The notes below the pieces were generated by a model that was not told where the DNA came from, did not search any database, and saw only the letters and a program-made list of their open reading frames with translations. The translations under genes were made by a program, and so were the position numbers. DNA of 64,000 bases, from contig JANQPB010000010.1 of assembly GCA_028285495.1 (NCBI GenBank), forward strand, positions 1 through 64,000. The letters are read 5' to 3'. Of the stretch, positions 56,424-64,000 are shown one piece after another (the first letter of the stretch is position 1; each line of letters starts with the position of its first letter). This DNA is from Acidimicrobiales bacterium. GTDB taxonomy: Bacteria > Actinomycetota > Acidimicrobiia > Acidimicrobiales > SZUA-35.

Positions 56424-56503
56424 TGAGGTACCCGAACAGTGGTGGCATCGAGCGGGTCTGCCACCCCGTCCGGAAACCGCCGGACCGGTCCCGGAGCCAC
56501 GGA

Positions 56504-56518
56504 TAGGGTGCCCCGGTG
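56504..56518 (+). promoter_or_regulatory. Leaderless promoter: TAGGGT 6 nt before the GTG of azlC
   Basis: TAGGGT (56504-56509) precedes the GTG at 56516 by 6 nt with no Shine-Dalgarno sequence. Confidence 0.6.
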
Positions 56519-57316
56519 ACGTTCTCGTGGAATCGTGAGGCCAGTCGTGACGCCATCCGCGGTCTGATCCCGCTGACCCCGCCGGTGCCGCTCTTCGGGC
56601 TCGTCTTCGGGCTCGCCGTGGCCGAGTCCGACGTCGTCGGCCCGGTCGCCGGGTGGGCCTCGTCGTTCCTCATCTTCGGGGGTGCCTCCCAGCTGGCCGG
56701 GGTGGTGGTGCTCGACGCCGGGAGCTCCGTCGTGGTGGCGATCGGCACGATCCTGGTGATCAACGCACGACACCTCATGTACAGCGCCGCCCTCCGGTCC
56801 CGGTTCCGGGACACGCCCCGGTGGTTCCGGGTGCTCGGTCCCTACACGCTGGTCGATCAGCTCTTCGCCATCACCGAGCCCCGTCCGGACGACGACCCGC
56901 TCGACTACAAGCTCAGCCACTATCTCACCGGCGGCCTCTACTGGGTGCTGTGGTGGGTGGTCGCGGTCGCCGTCGGGGTCGTCGTCGGGCTGACCCTCGG
57001 CGACGTGATCCCCGAGTCGTGGTCGCTCGAGTTCTCGGTGCCGCTGCTGTTCCTCGGGCTGCTGGTCAACGCCGTCCGGGACCGCCCCGGCCTGCTGGCC
57101 GCCTCGGTGTCGGCGGTCGTCGCCGTGCTGGCCATCGATCTGCAACCGCCCGGCGTCGGGCTGCTGGTGGCCGCCGTGGCCGGGTTGGCGGCCGGATCGG
57201 CCCTCGGGGCCGTCGGCGGCGATGACGCCGGCACCAACGACGACGCCGGCACCGGCACCGGCGATGGGTCCGGGCCGGGGGGCGGGGTCGACGAGCCGGC
57301 TGCGGAGGAGTGCTGA
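56516..57316 (+). CDS. azlC: AzlC-family branched-chain amino-acid exporter, large subunit
   Basis: A 266-residue membrane protein of the AzlC/YgaZ family. GLIPLTPPVPLFGLVFGLAV, FLIFGGASQLAGVVVLDAGSS and INARHLMYSAALRSRFRDTPRWFR are characteristic. It pairs with the small AzlD subunit, encoded next, to export branched-chain amino acids. The C-terminal 45 residues are a Gly/Asp-rich hydrophilic tail. Its stop shares one base with the AzlD ATG (TGATG). Confidence 0.9.
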   Translation: MTFSWNREASRDAIRGLIPLTPPVPLFGLVFGLAVAESDVVGPVAGWASSFLIFGGASQLAGVVVLDAGSSVVVAIGTILVINARHLMYSAALRSRFRDTPRWFRVLGPYTLVDQLFAITEPRPDDDPLDYKLSHYLTGGLYWVLWWVVAVAVGVVVGLTLGDVIPESWSLEFSVPLLFLGLLVNAVRDRPGLLAASVSAVVAVLAIDLQPPGVGLLVAAVAGLAAGSALGAVGGDDAGTNDDAGTGTGDGSGPGGGVDEPAAEEC

Positions 57317-57633
57317 TGCGAGCCTGGATCGTGTTCCTCGTCGCCGGACTGGGCACGTACCTGCTGCGGGCGTCGTTCATCCTCGCCGGCACGGCCGTGA
57401 CGCTGCCGACCTGGATCGAGCGGGCCCTGCGCTATGTCGGACCGGCGGTGTTCGCCGCCATCGTGGCCCCGCCGGTCCTCGGCGACGGCGGCATCGCCGC
57501 CGCCCCCGACCGGGTCCCGGAGATCGTGGCGGTTCTGGCCGCCAGCCTGGTGGCGTGGCGGACCGGTCGGGTCATCTGGGTGCTGGTCGTCGGCATGGTT
57601 GCGCTCTGGGTGCTGCGGGCACTCGGGCTCTAG
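57316..57633 (+). CDS. azlD: AzlD-family exporter small subunit
   Basis: A 105-residue membrane protein with three to four helices; the block GLGTYLLRASFILAG followed by RALRYVGPAVFAAIVAPPVL is typical of AzlD/YgaH. The ATG at 57316 has GGAGGAG 5 nt upstream and overlaps the azlC stop by one base, so the two are translationally coupled. A GTG six bases upstream is possible but less likely. Confidence 0.9.
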   Translation: MRAWIVFLVAGLGTYLLRASFILAGTAVTLPTWIERALRYVGPAVFAAIVAPPVLGDGGIAAAPDRVPEIVAVLAASLVAWRTGRVIWVLVVGMVALWVLRALGL

Positions 57634-57646
57634 CGGTCGTCGGTGG

Positions 57647-58822
57647 TCAGGCCCGGGCCGCGGTCTCCCCGACCGTCCACACGATGAGGCCGACACCGAC
57701 GAACAGCACCACCCCGAGCGCGGCGGCCGAGGCGGCGAGGCCGACCCCGGCGGCCACCCACCCGACCAGCAGCGGCCCGGCGATCTGCCCCCAGTCCTGC
57801 AGGCTGGCGAAGCCGGCGAGGAACTGGCTCGGGGCGTCCTCGGGGGCCAGGTCGGCCCCGAGCGTCATCATCGTGCCGGCGCTGAGCCCGTTGCCGACGC
57901 CGATCAGCGCCCCGGCCAGGGCCACGGGCAGGCCGCCGTCGGCCAGCGCCAGGGCGAACAGGCCCAGACCCATCAGGGTGAAGGCGGGGACGATGGCGGT
58001 CAGCCGGCCGAAGGTGTCCATCAGGTAGCCGGCCACCGGGAACAGCGCCAGGTCGGCGCCGGTGCTGATCGCAACGAGGAGCCCGACCGTCGTCGGGCTG
58101 AGGCCGAGGTCGTCGCCGATCAGGGGCAACACGACCGACCGGCCCCGGCGGGCGGCCATGATCAGGATCGGTCCGGAGGTCACGATCAGCAGCAGCCGAC
58201 CGTGACGGGCCAGGACCTGACGGAGGGGGATGCGGTCCTTGACCGGGCCCGGGCCCGTGCCCCTGGCCCCGGCCAGCAGCGGGACGAGGCCGACCCCGGC
58301 CACGATCCCGGCGACGGCGAAGGCCACGGTGAATCCGAATCGATCGATCGTCACGCCGGCGATGACCGGTCCGAGGAAGGCGCCGAACCGGCGGATCCCA
58401 CCCATCGCCGACAGCAGACGACCCCGGACGGCGACCTCGGCCGTCCTGGCGATCCACGTCTGGCCGGCCAGGCGCATGGCGATCGCTCCGACGCCGGCCA
58501 GGAACTGGAGCAGGAACAGCACGACGACGTCGTCGGTGGTGGCCAGCGCCGCCGTCGTCACGAAGATGGCGGCGACCCCGAGGGCCAGCATCCGCCGCTC
58601 GCCGATCCGGGCGACGCCGTCGCCGGCCGGCACGCCGCCGAGCATCGACCCGACGCCCGCTGCGGTCAGGACGGCCGACAGGCTGAGGTACCCGAGACCG
58701 ACCTCGGTCAGGTAGAGCGGGAGAGCGACGCTGAGCATGCCGACGCTGAGGGCCATGCCGGCCCACGGGATGTAGATCGGCCCGACCAGCCCTCGCGCCG
58801 TCGTCCGGAGGCTGGTCGTCAC
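57647..58822 (-). CDS. MFS transporter
   Basis: A 391-residue membrane protein with twelve helices in two halves joined near residue 190-215. It has the loop 2-3 region GDGVARIGERRMLALG and the loop 8-9 repeat GYLMDTFGRLTAIVP, matching the MFS motif-A positions. It most resembles drug-type exporters. The GTG at 58822 is the first start for the frame. The substrate is unknown, and it converges on azlD. Confidence 0.85.
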   Translation of the reverse strand: MTTSLRTTARGLVGPIYIPWAGMALSVGMLSVALPLYLTEVGLGYLSLSAVLTAAGVGSMLGGVPAGDGVARIGERRMLALGVAAIFVTTAALATTDDVVVLFLLQFLAGVGAIAMRLAGQTWIARTAEVAVRGRLLSAMGGIRRFGAFLGPVIAGVTIDRFGFTVAFAVAGIVAGVGLVPLLAGARGTGPGPVKDRIPLRQVLARHGRLLLIVTSGPILIMAARRGRSVVLPLIGDDLGLSPTTVGLLVAISTGADLALFPVAGYLMDTFGRLTAIVPAFTLMGLGLFALALADGGLPVALAGALIGVGNGLSAGTMMTLGADLAPEDAPSQFLAGFASLQDWGQIAGPLLVGWVAAGVGLAASAAALGVVLFVGVGLIVWTVGETAARA

Positions 58823-58896
58823 CGCGTCGCGTCGGTGGCGGGGGCGCCGGTCATCGCTCGGGGCCTCTCGCCGCTTCGCGTCTCAACGTCGGGAGC

Positions 58897-59769
58897 CTAC
58901 TCCTGTTCGGGGGAGAGCTCGGGCGGCTCGTCCGGCGGCAGCAGGTCCGGCGGCAGGTCGGGCACACCGGCGCCGTCGACCAGGTCGGCCAGGCTGGCCA
59001 CCGTCGCCCTCGTCATCGTCGGCTCGACGCCGAGCGTCTCGAGCATCGACGCCGCCGCCTCCATCTCGCCCAGCCGGCGACGGGCGTGCAGCCGTGAGCC
59101 GGCGACCAGCCGGCGCATCCACGGCTCGCCGGCGCCGTCGAGCTCGTCGGCCAGGTTGTTCCACAGCCAGGCGAGATCGTCGGCCGCAGCGCCGGCCCGG
59201 ACCGCCTCGACCAGCAGCGACGCCGTGCCCTTCATCAGGACGCTGCGCAGGAGCTTCTTGGCCGTGGCCGACCCCGGGGGCCCGTCGATCGGCTCCACCC
59301 GCCCGCCGAGCGGGTTGAGCAGGTCGGCCAGCCGATCGGCCCCGAGGCCGGCGGCCAGCGCCGGGGTACCGAGTCCGTTGCCCGGCACCATCGACATCAG
59401 GGCGACGTCGACGAACTGGAGGTCGCGCTGGACCGCCTCGTCGGCCAGGTGGAGCTTCAGGCCTGGCGACGACGTCGACACATCGGCGTACAGCGTGCCC
59501 GCTGGCATCGCATCGATGGCCTGCAGCAGGGCCAGACGGGCCTCCCCACCCCCGGTTGCGCCGACGACCACGTCGACCGGCCGGACGGCGAGGGCCGGAT
59601 GGACGCGGCGGGTGACCCCCGCCGGCGTCGGCACCCCGGCCGGGTCGTAGGCGCTGACCGTGACGCCGGCGCCGACCAGGTCGGTGGCCAGGAGACCACC
59701 CGCCTCACCGAGACCGAACACGCAGACCCGCAGCCCCGTTCCGCCGGGTGAACCGCTCTGACCGCTCAC
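58897..59769 (-). CDS. 6-phosphogluconate-dehydrogenase-like NAD(P) protein (DUF1932 type)
   Basis: A 290-residue protein with an N-terminal Rossmann domain (VCVFGLGEAGGLLATDLVGAG at about 14-34) and the beta-hydroxyacid dehydrogenase features YADVSTSSPGLK and GTPALAAG. The helical C-terminal part (GSATAKKLLRSVLMKGTASLLVEAVRAG) fits the DUF1932 relatives of 6PGDH. It probably oxidises a small hydroxy acid. The GTG at 59769 is set by a leaderless promoter. It is divergent from an acyl-CoA dehydrogenase. Confidence 0.78.
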   Translation of the reverse strand: MSGQSGSPGGTGLRVCVFGLGEAGGLLATDLVGAGVTVSAYDPAGVPTPAGVTRRVHPALAVRPVDVVVGATGGGEARLALLQAIDAMPAGTLYADVSTSSPGLKLHLADEAVQRDLQFVDVALMSMVPGNGLGTPALAAGLGADRLADLLNPLGGRVEPIDGPPGSATAKKLLRSVLMKGTASLLVEAVRAGAAADDLAWLWNNLADELDGAGEPWMRRLVAGSRLHARRRLGEMEAAASMLETLGVEPTMTRATVASLADLVDGAGVPDLPPDLLPPDEPPELSPEQE

Positions 59770-59783
59770 GGCGCCCAAATGTA
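59767..59783 (-). promoter_or_regulatory. Leaderless promoter: TACATT 8 nt before the GTG
   Basis: On the - strand TACATT (59778-59783) lies 8 nt before the GTG at 59769 with no Shine-Dalgarno sequence. Confidence 0.55.
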
Positions 59784-59935
59784 CTGAGCGGTAACCAGCG
59801 GTTCCACACCCGGTTGGGCACCGGGCCGCGCCGCCGCCTTCCCCGGCGCCGGCAACGCCGCCTAGCGTGAGGGGCCCGGCGGCCGGGACGGCGCCGGGAC
59901 ACGTCGGACGCCCAGACGGGCGAGGGAGCGGAGCC

Positions 59936-61186
59936 ATGGCCATCGATTTCACGCTGACCCCCGAGCTGGAGGACATCCGCGACCGGGTGCGGGCCTTCAT
60001 CGGCGATGTCGTGGCCCCGGCCGAGGCCGAGATGGAGGCGGCGCGGCTGGCCGAGACCGACCGGAAGGCCTACGGGGCGGCGATGGTCGGGCTGCGCAAG
60101 CAGGCCTACGACCGGGGTCTGTGGCTGCCCCACATGCCCGAGGACTGGGGCGGGATGGGCCTCGGCCACGTCGAGCTGGCCATGGTCCAGGCCGAAGCGG
60201 CCAAGTCCCGAATCGGTCCCTGGGTCCTCAACTGCCAGGCCCCGGACGAGGGCAACATGCACACGCTGTTGCACTGGGGCACCGACGACCAGAAGGAGCG
60301 GTACCTCAAGCCGCTGTGCGACGGCCGGGTCTGGTCGTGCTTCGCGATGACCGAGCCCGAGGTCGCCGGCTCCGACCCGACCCTGATCCGGACCAACGCC
60401 TACGCCGACGGCGAGGAGTGGGTGATCAACGGCCACAAGTGGTTCATCTCCAACGCCCACCGGGCCAACTTCGCCATCCTGATCGCCAGGACCGAGGACG
60501 ACCCGGACCTGCCTCAGGCGGCCAATACGGCGTTCCTGGTCGACCTGCCGACCGATGGCTGGAACGAGGTCCGCCAGATCGAGACCATGCACGGCGGGAC
60601 GCGCCACTCCGAGATCGTGATCGAGGACCTCCGCCTCAACGAGTCGCAGATGCTCGGCGGCCGGGGCCAGGGCCACCTCCTCGGCCAGTACCGCCTCGGG
60701 CCGGCCCGCCTGGCCCACTGCATGCGCTGGATCGCCCAGGCCGAGACCGCGCTCGACATGATGGTCGACCGCTCGCTCGACCGGTTCAGCCACGGCTCGA
60801 TCCTGGCCGAGAAGCAGGGCGTGCAGTGGATGATCGCCGACTCGACCATGGAGCTCTACCAGTCGAAGCTGATGGTCCTGCACGCGGCGTCGAAGATCGA
60901 TGCCAACCGGGTCGACCCGACGGTCGAGTTCAAGTCGGAGGTGTCGATGGCCAAGCACTTCGTGGCCAACGCCCTCAACCGGATCATCGACCGCTCGATC
61001 CAGGTCCACGGCGCCCTCGGCTATTCGACCGACACCCCGCTGGCCCACATGTACCAGCACGCCCGCTGGGCCCGGTTCGCCGACGGGGCCGACGAGGTCC
61101 ACCAGATGCGGATCGCCCAGCGAACGATCGCGGCCTACACCGACAACGGAACGACGAGGGCGGCGACCGGCGACCTGCCGATCTGA
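59936..61186 (+). CDS. Acyl-CoA dehydrogenase
   Basis: A 416-residue FAD enzyme of the acyl-CoA dehydrogenase family. It has the flavin-binding block CFAMTEPEVAGSDPTLI and WVINGHKWFISNAH, the LGPARLAHCMRWIAQAE helix, and the C-terminal VHGALGYSTDTPLAHMYQHARWARFADGADEVHQMRIA. The position of the catalytic Glu/Asp cannot be fixed by eye; the long-chain/isovaleryl branch and the FadE groups that act on steroid side chains are possible. The ATG at 59936 is preceded by GGAG. It stands alone on its strand. Confidence 0.9.
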   Translation: MAIDFTLTPELEDIRDRVRAFIGDVVAPAEAEMEAARLAETDRKAYGAAMVGLRKQAYDRGLWLPHMPEDWGGMGLGHVELAMVQAEAAKSRIGPWVLNCQAPDEGNMHTLLHWGTDDQKERYLKPLCDGRVWSCFAMTEPEVAGSDPTLIRTNAYADGEEWVINGHKWFISNAHRANFAILIARTEDDPDLPQAANTAFLVDLPTDGWNEVRQIETMHGGTRHSEIVIEDLRLNESQMLGGRGQGHLLGQYRLGPARLAHCMRWIAQAETALDMMVDRSLDRFSHGSILAEKQGVQWMIADSTMELYQSKLMVLHAASKIDANRVDPTVEFKSEVSMAKHFVANALNRIIDRSIQVHGALGYSTDTPLAHMYQHARWARFADGADEVHQMRIAQRTIAAYTDNGTTRAATGDLPI

Positions 61187-61214
61187 TCGGGCCCCCGGGG
61201 GCCGGCGATGCCGC

Positions 61215-61766
61215 TCAGCCGGCGTCGGCCAGGAAGCGGGCGACGGCCTCGGCGTTGTTGGCCCGCCAGCGATCGACGACGTCGACGCCGTCACCGTCGG
61301 CGGCGGCGATGAGCTGGTCGAGGGTCGGGCCGAGGGCCAGGCGCTGCGCGGCGAGCAGCTCGGCCGGGTCGGAGCCGCGACGTTGGAGGATCCGCAGCTT
61401 GACCAGGAACTCGACCCGGAGGTCCCGGACGTGGGCGACGGGCTCGGCCAGCCAGGCCGCGACCGCCACCGCTCCTCCGTCGGTCGAGGTGTAGACGGTG
61501 CGCTTCGGGGCGCCGTCGCCCGGCTCGACGGTGACCGCCTCGATCAGGCCGCCGGCGGCGAGGCGATCGATCGAGCGGTAGACCTGGGGGCGGGCCAGGG
61601 TCACGATCCGGCCGAGGTCCGATCCGGCGCCGAGTAGGCGGGCCAGCGCGAAGCCGTGGGCCGGGGCCTCGTCGAGCACGGCCAGCACGACGAGGTCGTT
61701 GAGCGAGGGCGACGGGCCGGGGGCCCGAGCGACGTCGGGCCCGATGCGATCGGGTTGGTCGGCCAT
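61215..61766 (-). CDS. PadR-family transcriptional regulator
   Basis: A 183-residue PadR regulator. The winged helix runs about residues 20-95 (LNDLVVLAVLDEAPAHGFALARLL, then RPQVYRSIDRLAAGGLIEAV and KRTVYTSTDGGAV). A helical dimerisation part of the Vir-like type follows. PadR proteins repress transport or detoxification genes; here the divergent neighbour is a molybdate importer, so control of modABC or self-regulation is possible. The leaderless promoter gives the ATG at 61766. Confidence 0.85.
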   Translation of the reverse strand: MADQPDRIGPDVARAPGPSPSLNDLVVLAVLDEAPAHGFALARLLGAGSDLGRIVTLARPQVYRSIDRLAAGGLIEAVTVEPGDGAPKRTVYTSTDGGAVAVAAWLAEPVAHVRDLRVEFLVKLRILQRRGSDPAELLAAQRLALGPTLDQLIAAADGDGVDVVDRWRANNAEAVARFLADAG

Positions 61767-61820
61767 GATCGCGCACCGTACCCTGATCCGACACACTAGT
61801 CACGCTGCGACTAGCGCAGC
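61764..61820. promoter_or_regulatory. PadR/modA divergent promoter region with inverted repeat
   Basis: On the - strand TACGGT (61775-61780) lies 8 nt before the padR ATG at 61766, a leaderless arrangement. Between the genes GCTGCG (61804-61809) and CGCAGC (61815-61820) flank ACTAG, and a second ACTAG sits at 61795-61799. This 17-bp palindrome is a candidate operator for PadR or a molybdate regulator. Confidence 0.45.
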
Positions 61821-61847
61821 GGCGACGAGGCCGGAGGATCGACGATC

Positions 61848-62630
61848 ATGACCACGAGGCGGGCCAGGGGACGTCGGTGGCTCGCCGCAGCGTTCGTCAC
61901 CGCGGTCGTCGCGGCCGGCTGCGGCGGAGGCGGCCGCGACGGTGGCTCACCACGCGTCGTTCGGGTCTCGGCCGCCGCCTCGCTGACCGACGCCATGGGC
62001 GACATCGAGCGTCTCTTCGAGGAGACCGTCACCGACGACGTCGACGTCCAGGTGAACCTCGCCGGTAGCGCCACCATCCGGGCCCAGCTGCTGGAGGGGG
62101 CACCGGCCGACGTGGTGGCGACGGCCAACCCGGCGATCATGGACGACCTGGTGGCCGCCGGCATCGTCGACGAACCGGCGACCACGTTCGCCACCAACCA
62201 TCTCGTGCTGGCCGTTCCGGGCGGCGAGCCCGACGCCGTGACCGGCCTGGCGGATCTGGCGGACCCGGACCTCTTCGTCGGGCTCTGTGCGACCGGGGTG
62301 CCATGCGGCGATCTGGCCGACGCGGCCATCGCGGCCTCCGGGCTCGACATCACGGCCGACACCCGCGAGCCGGACGTTCGCTCGCTGCTGGCCAAGGTCG
62401 CCGCCGGCGAGCTCGACGCCGGGCTCGTGTACTCGACCGACGTCACCGGCGGCAGCGGCGTCGACGTCGTCGGCATCGCCCTGCCGCCCGAGCTCGTCGC
62501 GATCACGAGCTATCCCGCGGCCACCGTGGCGTCGTCGTCGAACGGCGACCTCGCCAACCGGTTCGTCGACTTCCTGACCATGCCATCGGCCCGCCGGATC
62601 CTGTCCGACCACGGCTTCGGTCCGCCGTGA
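61848..62630 (+). CDS. modA: Molybdate ABC transporter substrate-binding lipoprotein
   Basis: A 260-residue ModA. The signal peptide ends in the lipobox VAAGC (Cys about residue 25). The mature protein begins VRVSAAASLTDAMGDIERLFEE, then NLAGSATIRAQLLEGAPADVVATAN, with the oxyanion-site serines in AAAS and AGSA. It captures molybdate (or tungstate) at the cell surface for the ModB/ModC importer encoded next. CGGAGG lies about 9 nt before the ATG at 61848. Its stop overlaps the modB GTG by 4 nt. Confidence 0.93.
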   Translation: MTTRRARGRRWLAAAFVTAVVAAGCGGGGRDGGSPRVVRVSAAASLTDAMGDIERLFEETVTDDVDVQVNLAGSATIRAQLLEGAPADVVATANPAIMDDLVAAGIVDEPATTFATNHLVLAVPGGEPDAVTGLADLADPDLFVGLCATGVPCGDLADAAIAASGLDITADTREPDVRSLLAKVAAGELDAGLVYSTDVTGGSGVDVVGIALPPELVAITSYPAATVASSSNGDLANRFVDFLTMPSARRILSDHGFGPP

Positions 62631-63520
62631 CGAGCGCCGGCCCCGACCTCGACGACGACGACAGACGGGCAACTCGACCCGGCCCCCTGGCGCCGCCCGG
62701 CGCCGCGGCCGGACCAGGTCGGCCGGGCCGGCCGGGCCGGCGGCGTCGCCAACCGCTGGCGCTCCTCGTTCCTGCGGTGCTGGCCCTTTCCATCGTCGTC
62801 CTGCCCCTCGTCGGCCTCCTGTCCCGGGCGCCGCTCCGGGACCTCCCCGGCCTGTTGACCGATCCGACGGTGACCGCAGCCCTCCGGCTGTCCCTGATCA
62901 CGTCGGTGGCGGCCGCCGTCCTGTCGACGGTGCTCGGCGTGCCCCTCGCCTGGGTGCTGAGCCGCGTCGACTTCCCGGGCAAGCGGCTCGTCCGGGCCCT
63001 GGTGACGCTGCCCATGGTGCTTCCGCCGGTGGTCGGCGGGGCGGCGCTGCTGTTCGCCCTCGGGCGTCGCGGTCTGGTCGGCGAACCGCTGGCCGAGGCC
63101 ACCGGCATCGTCCTGCCGTTCTCCATCGCCGGTGTCGTGCTGGCCAACACCTTCGTGGCCATGCCGTTCCTCGTCGTGGCCGTCGAGGGGGCGCTCGACG
63201 GGGTCGACCGGCGGGTCGAGGGCGCAGCCGCCACCCTCGGGGCCACACCCCTCGCCGTGTTCGGGCGGGTCACGCTGCCGCTGATCGGGCCGTCGCTGCG
63301 GGCCGGGATCGTGCTGGCGTGGGCTCGGGCGCTCGGCGAGTTCGGGGCGACGATCACCTTCGCCGGCAACCTGGAGGGTCGGACCCAGACGATGCCGCTC
63401 GCCGTGTTCGTCGCCCTGACCGAGGACCAGGACGCAGCCATCGCCATCAGCCTGATCCTCGTCGCCGTGTCGCTCACGGTGCTGGTCACGCTGCGGGACC
63501 GCTGGTGGCGGCGGGCATGA
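62627..63520 (+). CDS. modB: Molybdate ABC transporter permease
   Basis: A 297-residue permease. The first 45 residues are a hydrophilic Pro/Gly/Arg-rich tail; about six helices follow. FPGKRLVRALVTLPMVLPPVVGG and the ATPase-contact loop EGAAATLGATPLAVFGRVTLPLIGPS are typical of ModB, and ARALGEFGATITFAGNLEGRTQT is the family C-terminal block. The GTG at 62627 overlaps the modA stop (GTGA), and its stop overlaps the modC ATG (ATGA). Confidence 0.93.
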   Translation: MTSAGPDLDDDDRRATRPGPLAPPGAAAGPGRPGRPGRRRRQPLALLVPAVLALSIVVLPLVGLLSRAPLRDLPGLLTDPTVTAALRLSLITSVAAAVLSTVLGVPLAWVLSRVDFPGKRLVRALVTLPMVLPPVVGGAALLFALGRRGLVGEPLAEATGIVLPFSIAGVVLANTFVAMPFLVVAVEGALDGVDRRVEGAAATLGATPLAVFGRVTLPLIGPSLRAGIVLAWARALGEFGATITFAGNLEGRTQTMPLAVFVALTEDQDAAIAISLILVAVSLTVLVTLRDRWWRRA

Positions 63521-64000
63521 GCACGAGGGGGACCGCCGAGGCGGCGCACGCCGGCCTCGACGCCGAGCTCGGCATCGTGCGCGACGGGTTCGAGCTCGAC
63601 GTCGAGCTCTCGATCGATCCCGGCTCGACCGTCGCCCTCCTCGGGCCGAACGGGGCCGGCAAGTCGACCGCCATCGGGGCGCTGGCCGGCCTGATCCCGC
63701 TCGATCGGGGCCACGTGCGGTTGGGCGGTCGGCTCCTCGACGAGCCGCCGACCGGGCCCTTCGTCGGACCGGAGGAGCGCCACATCGGGATCGTGTTCCA
63801 GGGCTCGCTGCTGTTCGAGCACCTGTCCGTGATCGACAACGTGGCCTTCGGCCTCCGCCACCGCCCGGGGCCCGGCGGCCGGTGGCGGGGACGGCTCGGG
63901 CGGCGGGCCGCCAGGGAGGCCGTCCGGTCCCTCCTCGACGCCCTCGATCTGGTCGAGCTCGCCGCCGCCAGACCGGGTGAGCTGTCGGGCGGTCAGGCCC
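63517..64000 (+). CDS. modC: Molybdate ABC transporter ATPase, partial (cut by window end)
   Basis: The first 161 codons of an ABC ATPase; no stop is reached before 64000. Walker A GPNGAGKS and the Q-loop IVFQGSLLF are present, and the last visible residues are the signature LSGGQA. An Arg/Gly-rich loop (GPGGRWRGRLGRRAAR) is longer than in typical ModC. The ATG at 63517 overlaps the modB stop by 4 nt, completing a modABC operon. The Walker B and regulatory C-terminal parts lie outside the window. Confidence 0.92.
   Translation, partial: MSTRGTAEAAHAGLDAELGIVRDGFELDVELSIDPGSTVALLGPNGAGKSTAIGALAGLIPLDRGHVRLGGRLLDEPPTGPFVGPEERHIGIVFQGSLLFEHLSVIDNVAFGLRHRPGPGGRWRGRLGRRAAREAVRSLLDALDLVELAAARPGELSGGQA

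Overview
The window is a 64 kb stretch of very GC-rich chromosome from an actinobacterium. The evidence is a GC-rich third-base signature in all genes, a PknG-type kinase locus, lipoproteins with actinobacterial lipoboxes, many GTG starts, and repeated leaderless promoters (TAnnnT 6 to 8 nt before the start codon). The gene mix (split B12 acyl-CoA mutase, kynurenine operon, protocatechuate 4,5-cleavage genes, acyl-CoA dehydrogenases, polyamine-type binding protein) suggests Acidimicrobiia (Ilumatobacter/Iamia-like), but that placement is inference. I saw no rRNA, tRNA, insertion sequence, prophage or CRISPR array; this looks like ordinary chromosome with several metabolic islands.

Layout. 0.2-1.0 kb: an SDR dehydrogenase. 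1.1-12.4 kb: a signalling locus. A leftward operon (coiled-coil protein, PknG-like kinase, PP2C phosphatase, VWA protein, FHA protein, joined by 1 to 4 nt overlaps) faces a rightward operon (four-helix membrane sensor resembling GlnX, PotD-like binding lipoprotein, PLP decarboxylase). It resembles the mycobacterial GlnH-GlnX-PknG amino-acid sensing system, with a polyamine-type binder in the GlnH position. 12.5-14.9 kb: an APH-fold protein and a flavin monooxygenase/acyl-CoA dehydrogenase-like enzyme. 15-19.4 kb: a hypothetical protein, a MOSC protein, MeaB and a split B12 mutase whose specificity residues are those of isobutyryl-CoA mutase.

19.4-26.3 kb: a nearly complete protocatechuate 4,5-cleavage pathway (LigA, LigB, LigC, LigI, GalD-type tautomerase, LigJ, LigK) with a GntR/FCD regulator. 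It forms two divergent transcription units, each headed by the same ATTGTCGACAAT-type operator. 26.3-29.1 kb: two membrane proteins and a sucrose phosphorylase. 29.0-35.4 kb: a kynurenine-to-3-hydroxyanthranilate operon (TDO, KMO, KynU, HAO) followed by a lipoprotein and preceded by a binding-protein-like gene and a cluster of hairpins. 35.5-43.0 kb: mixed enzymes (fatty-acid hydroxylase family, C45 peptidase, DUF427, RtcB, EamA transporter, PhyH dioxygenase, RmlD-like SDR) and a decayed ferritin-like fragment.

43.0-50.0 kb: an oligopeptide-type ABC transporter. Its second ATPase carries about 220 extra residues with about six membrane helices between the Q-loop and the ABC signature, and its DppB-like permease has four extra N-terminal helices. 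This is the most unusual feature of the window. 50.1-59.8 kb: small proteins, a lipoprotein, a DUF4253-like protein, AroQ, an RND pump, AzlCD, an MFS transporter and a 6PGDH-like dehydrogenase. 59.9-64 kb: an acyl-CoA dehydrogenase, a PadR regulator and a molybdate importer modABC, with modC cut by the window edge.
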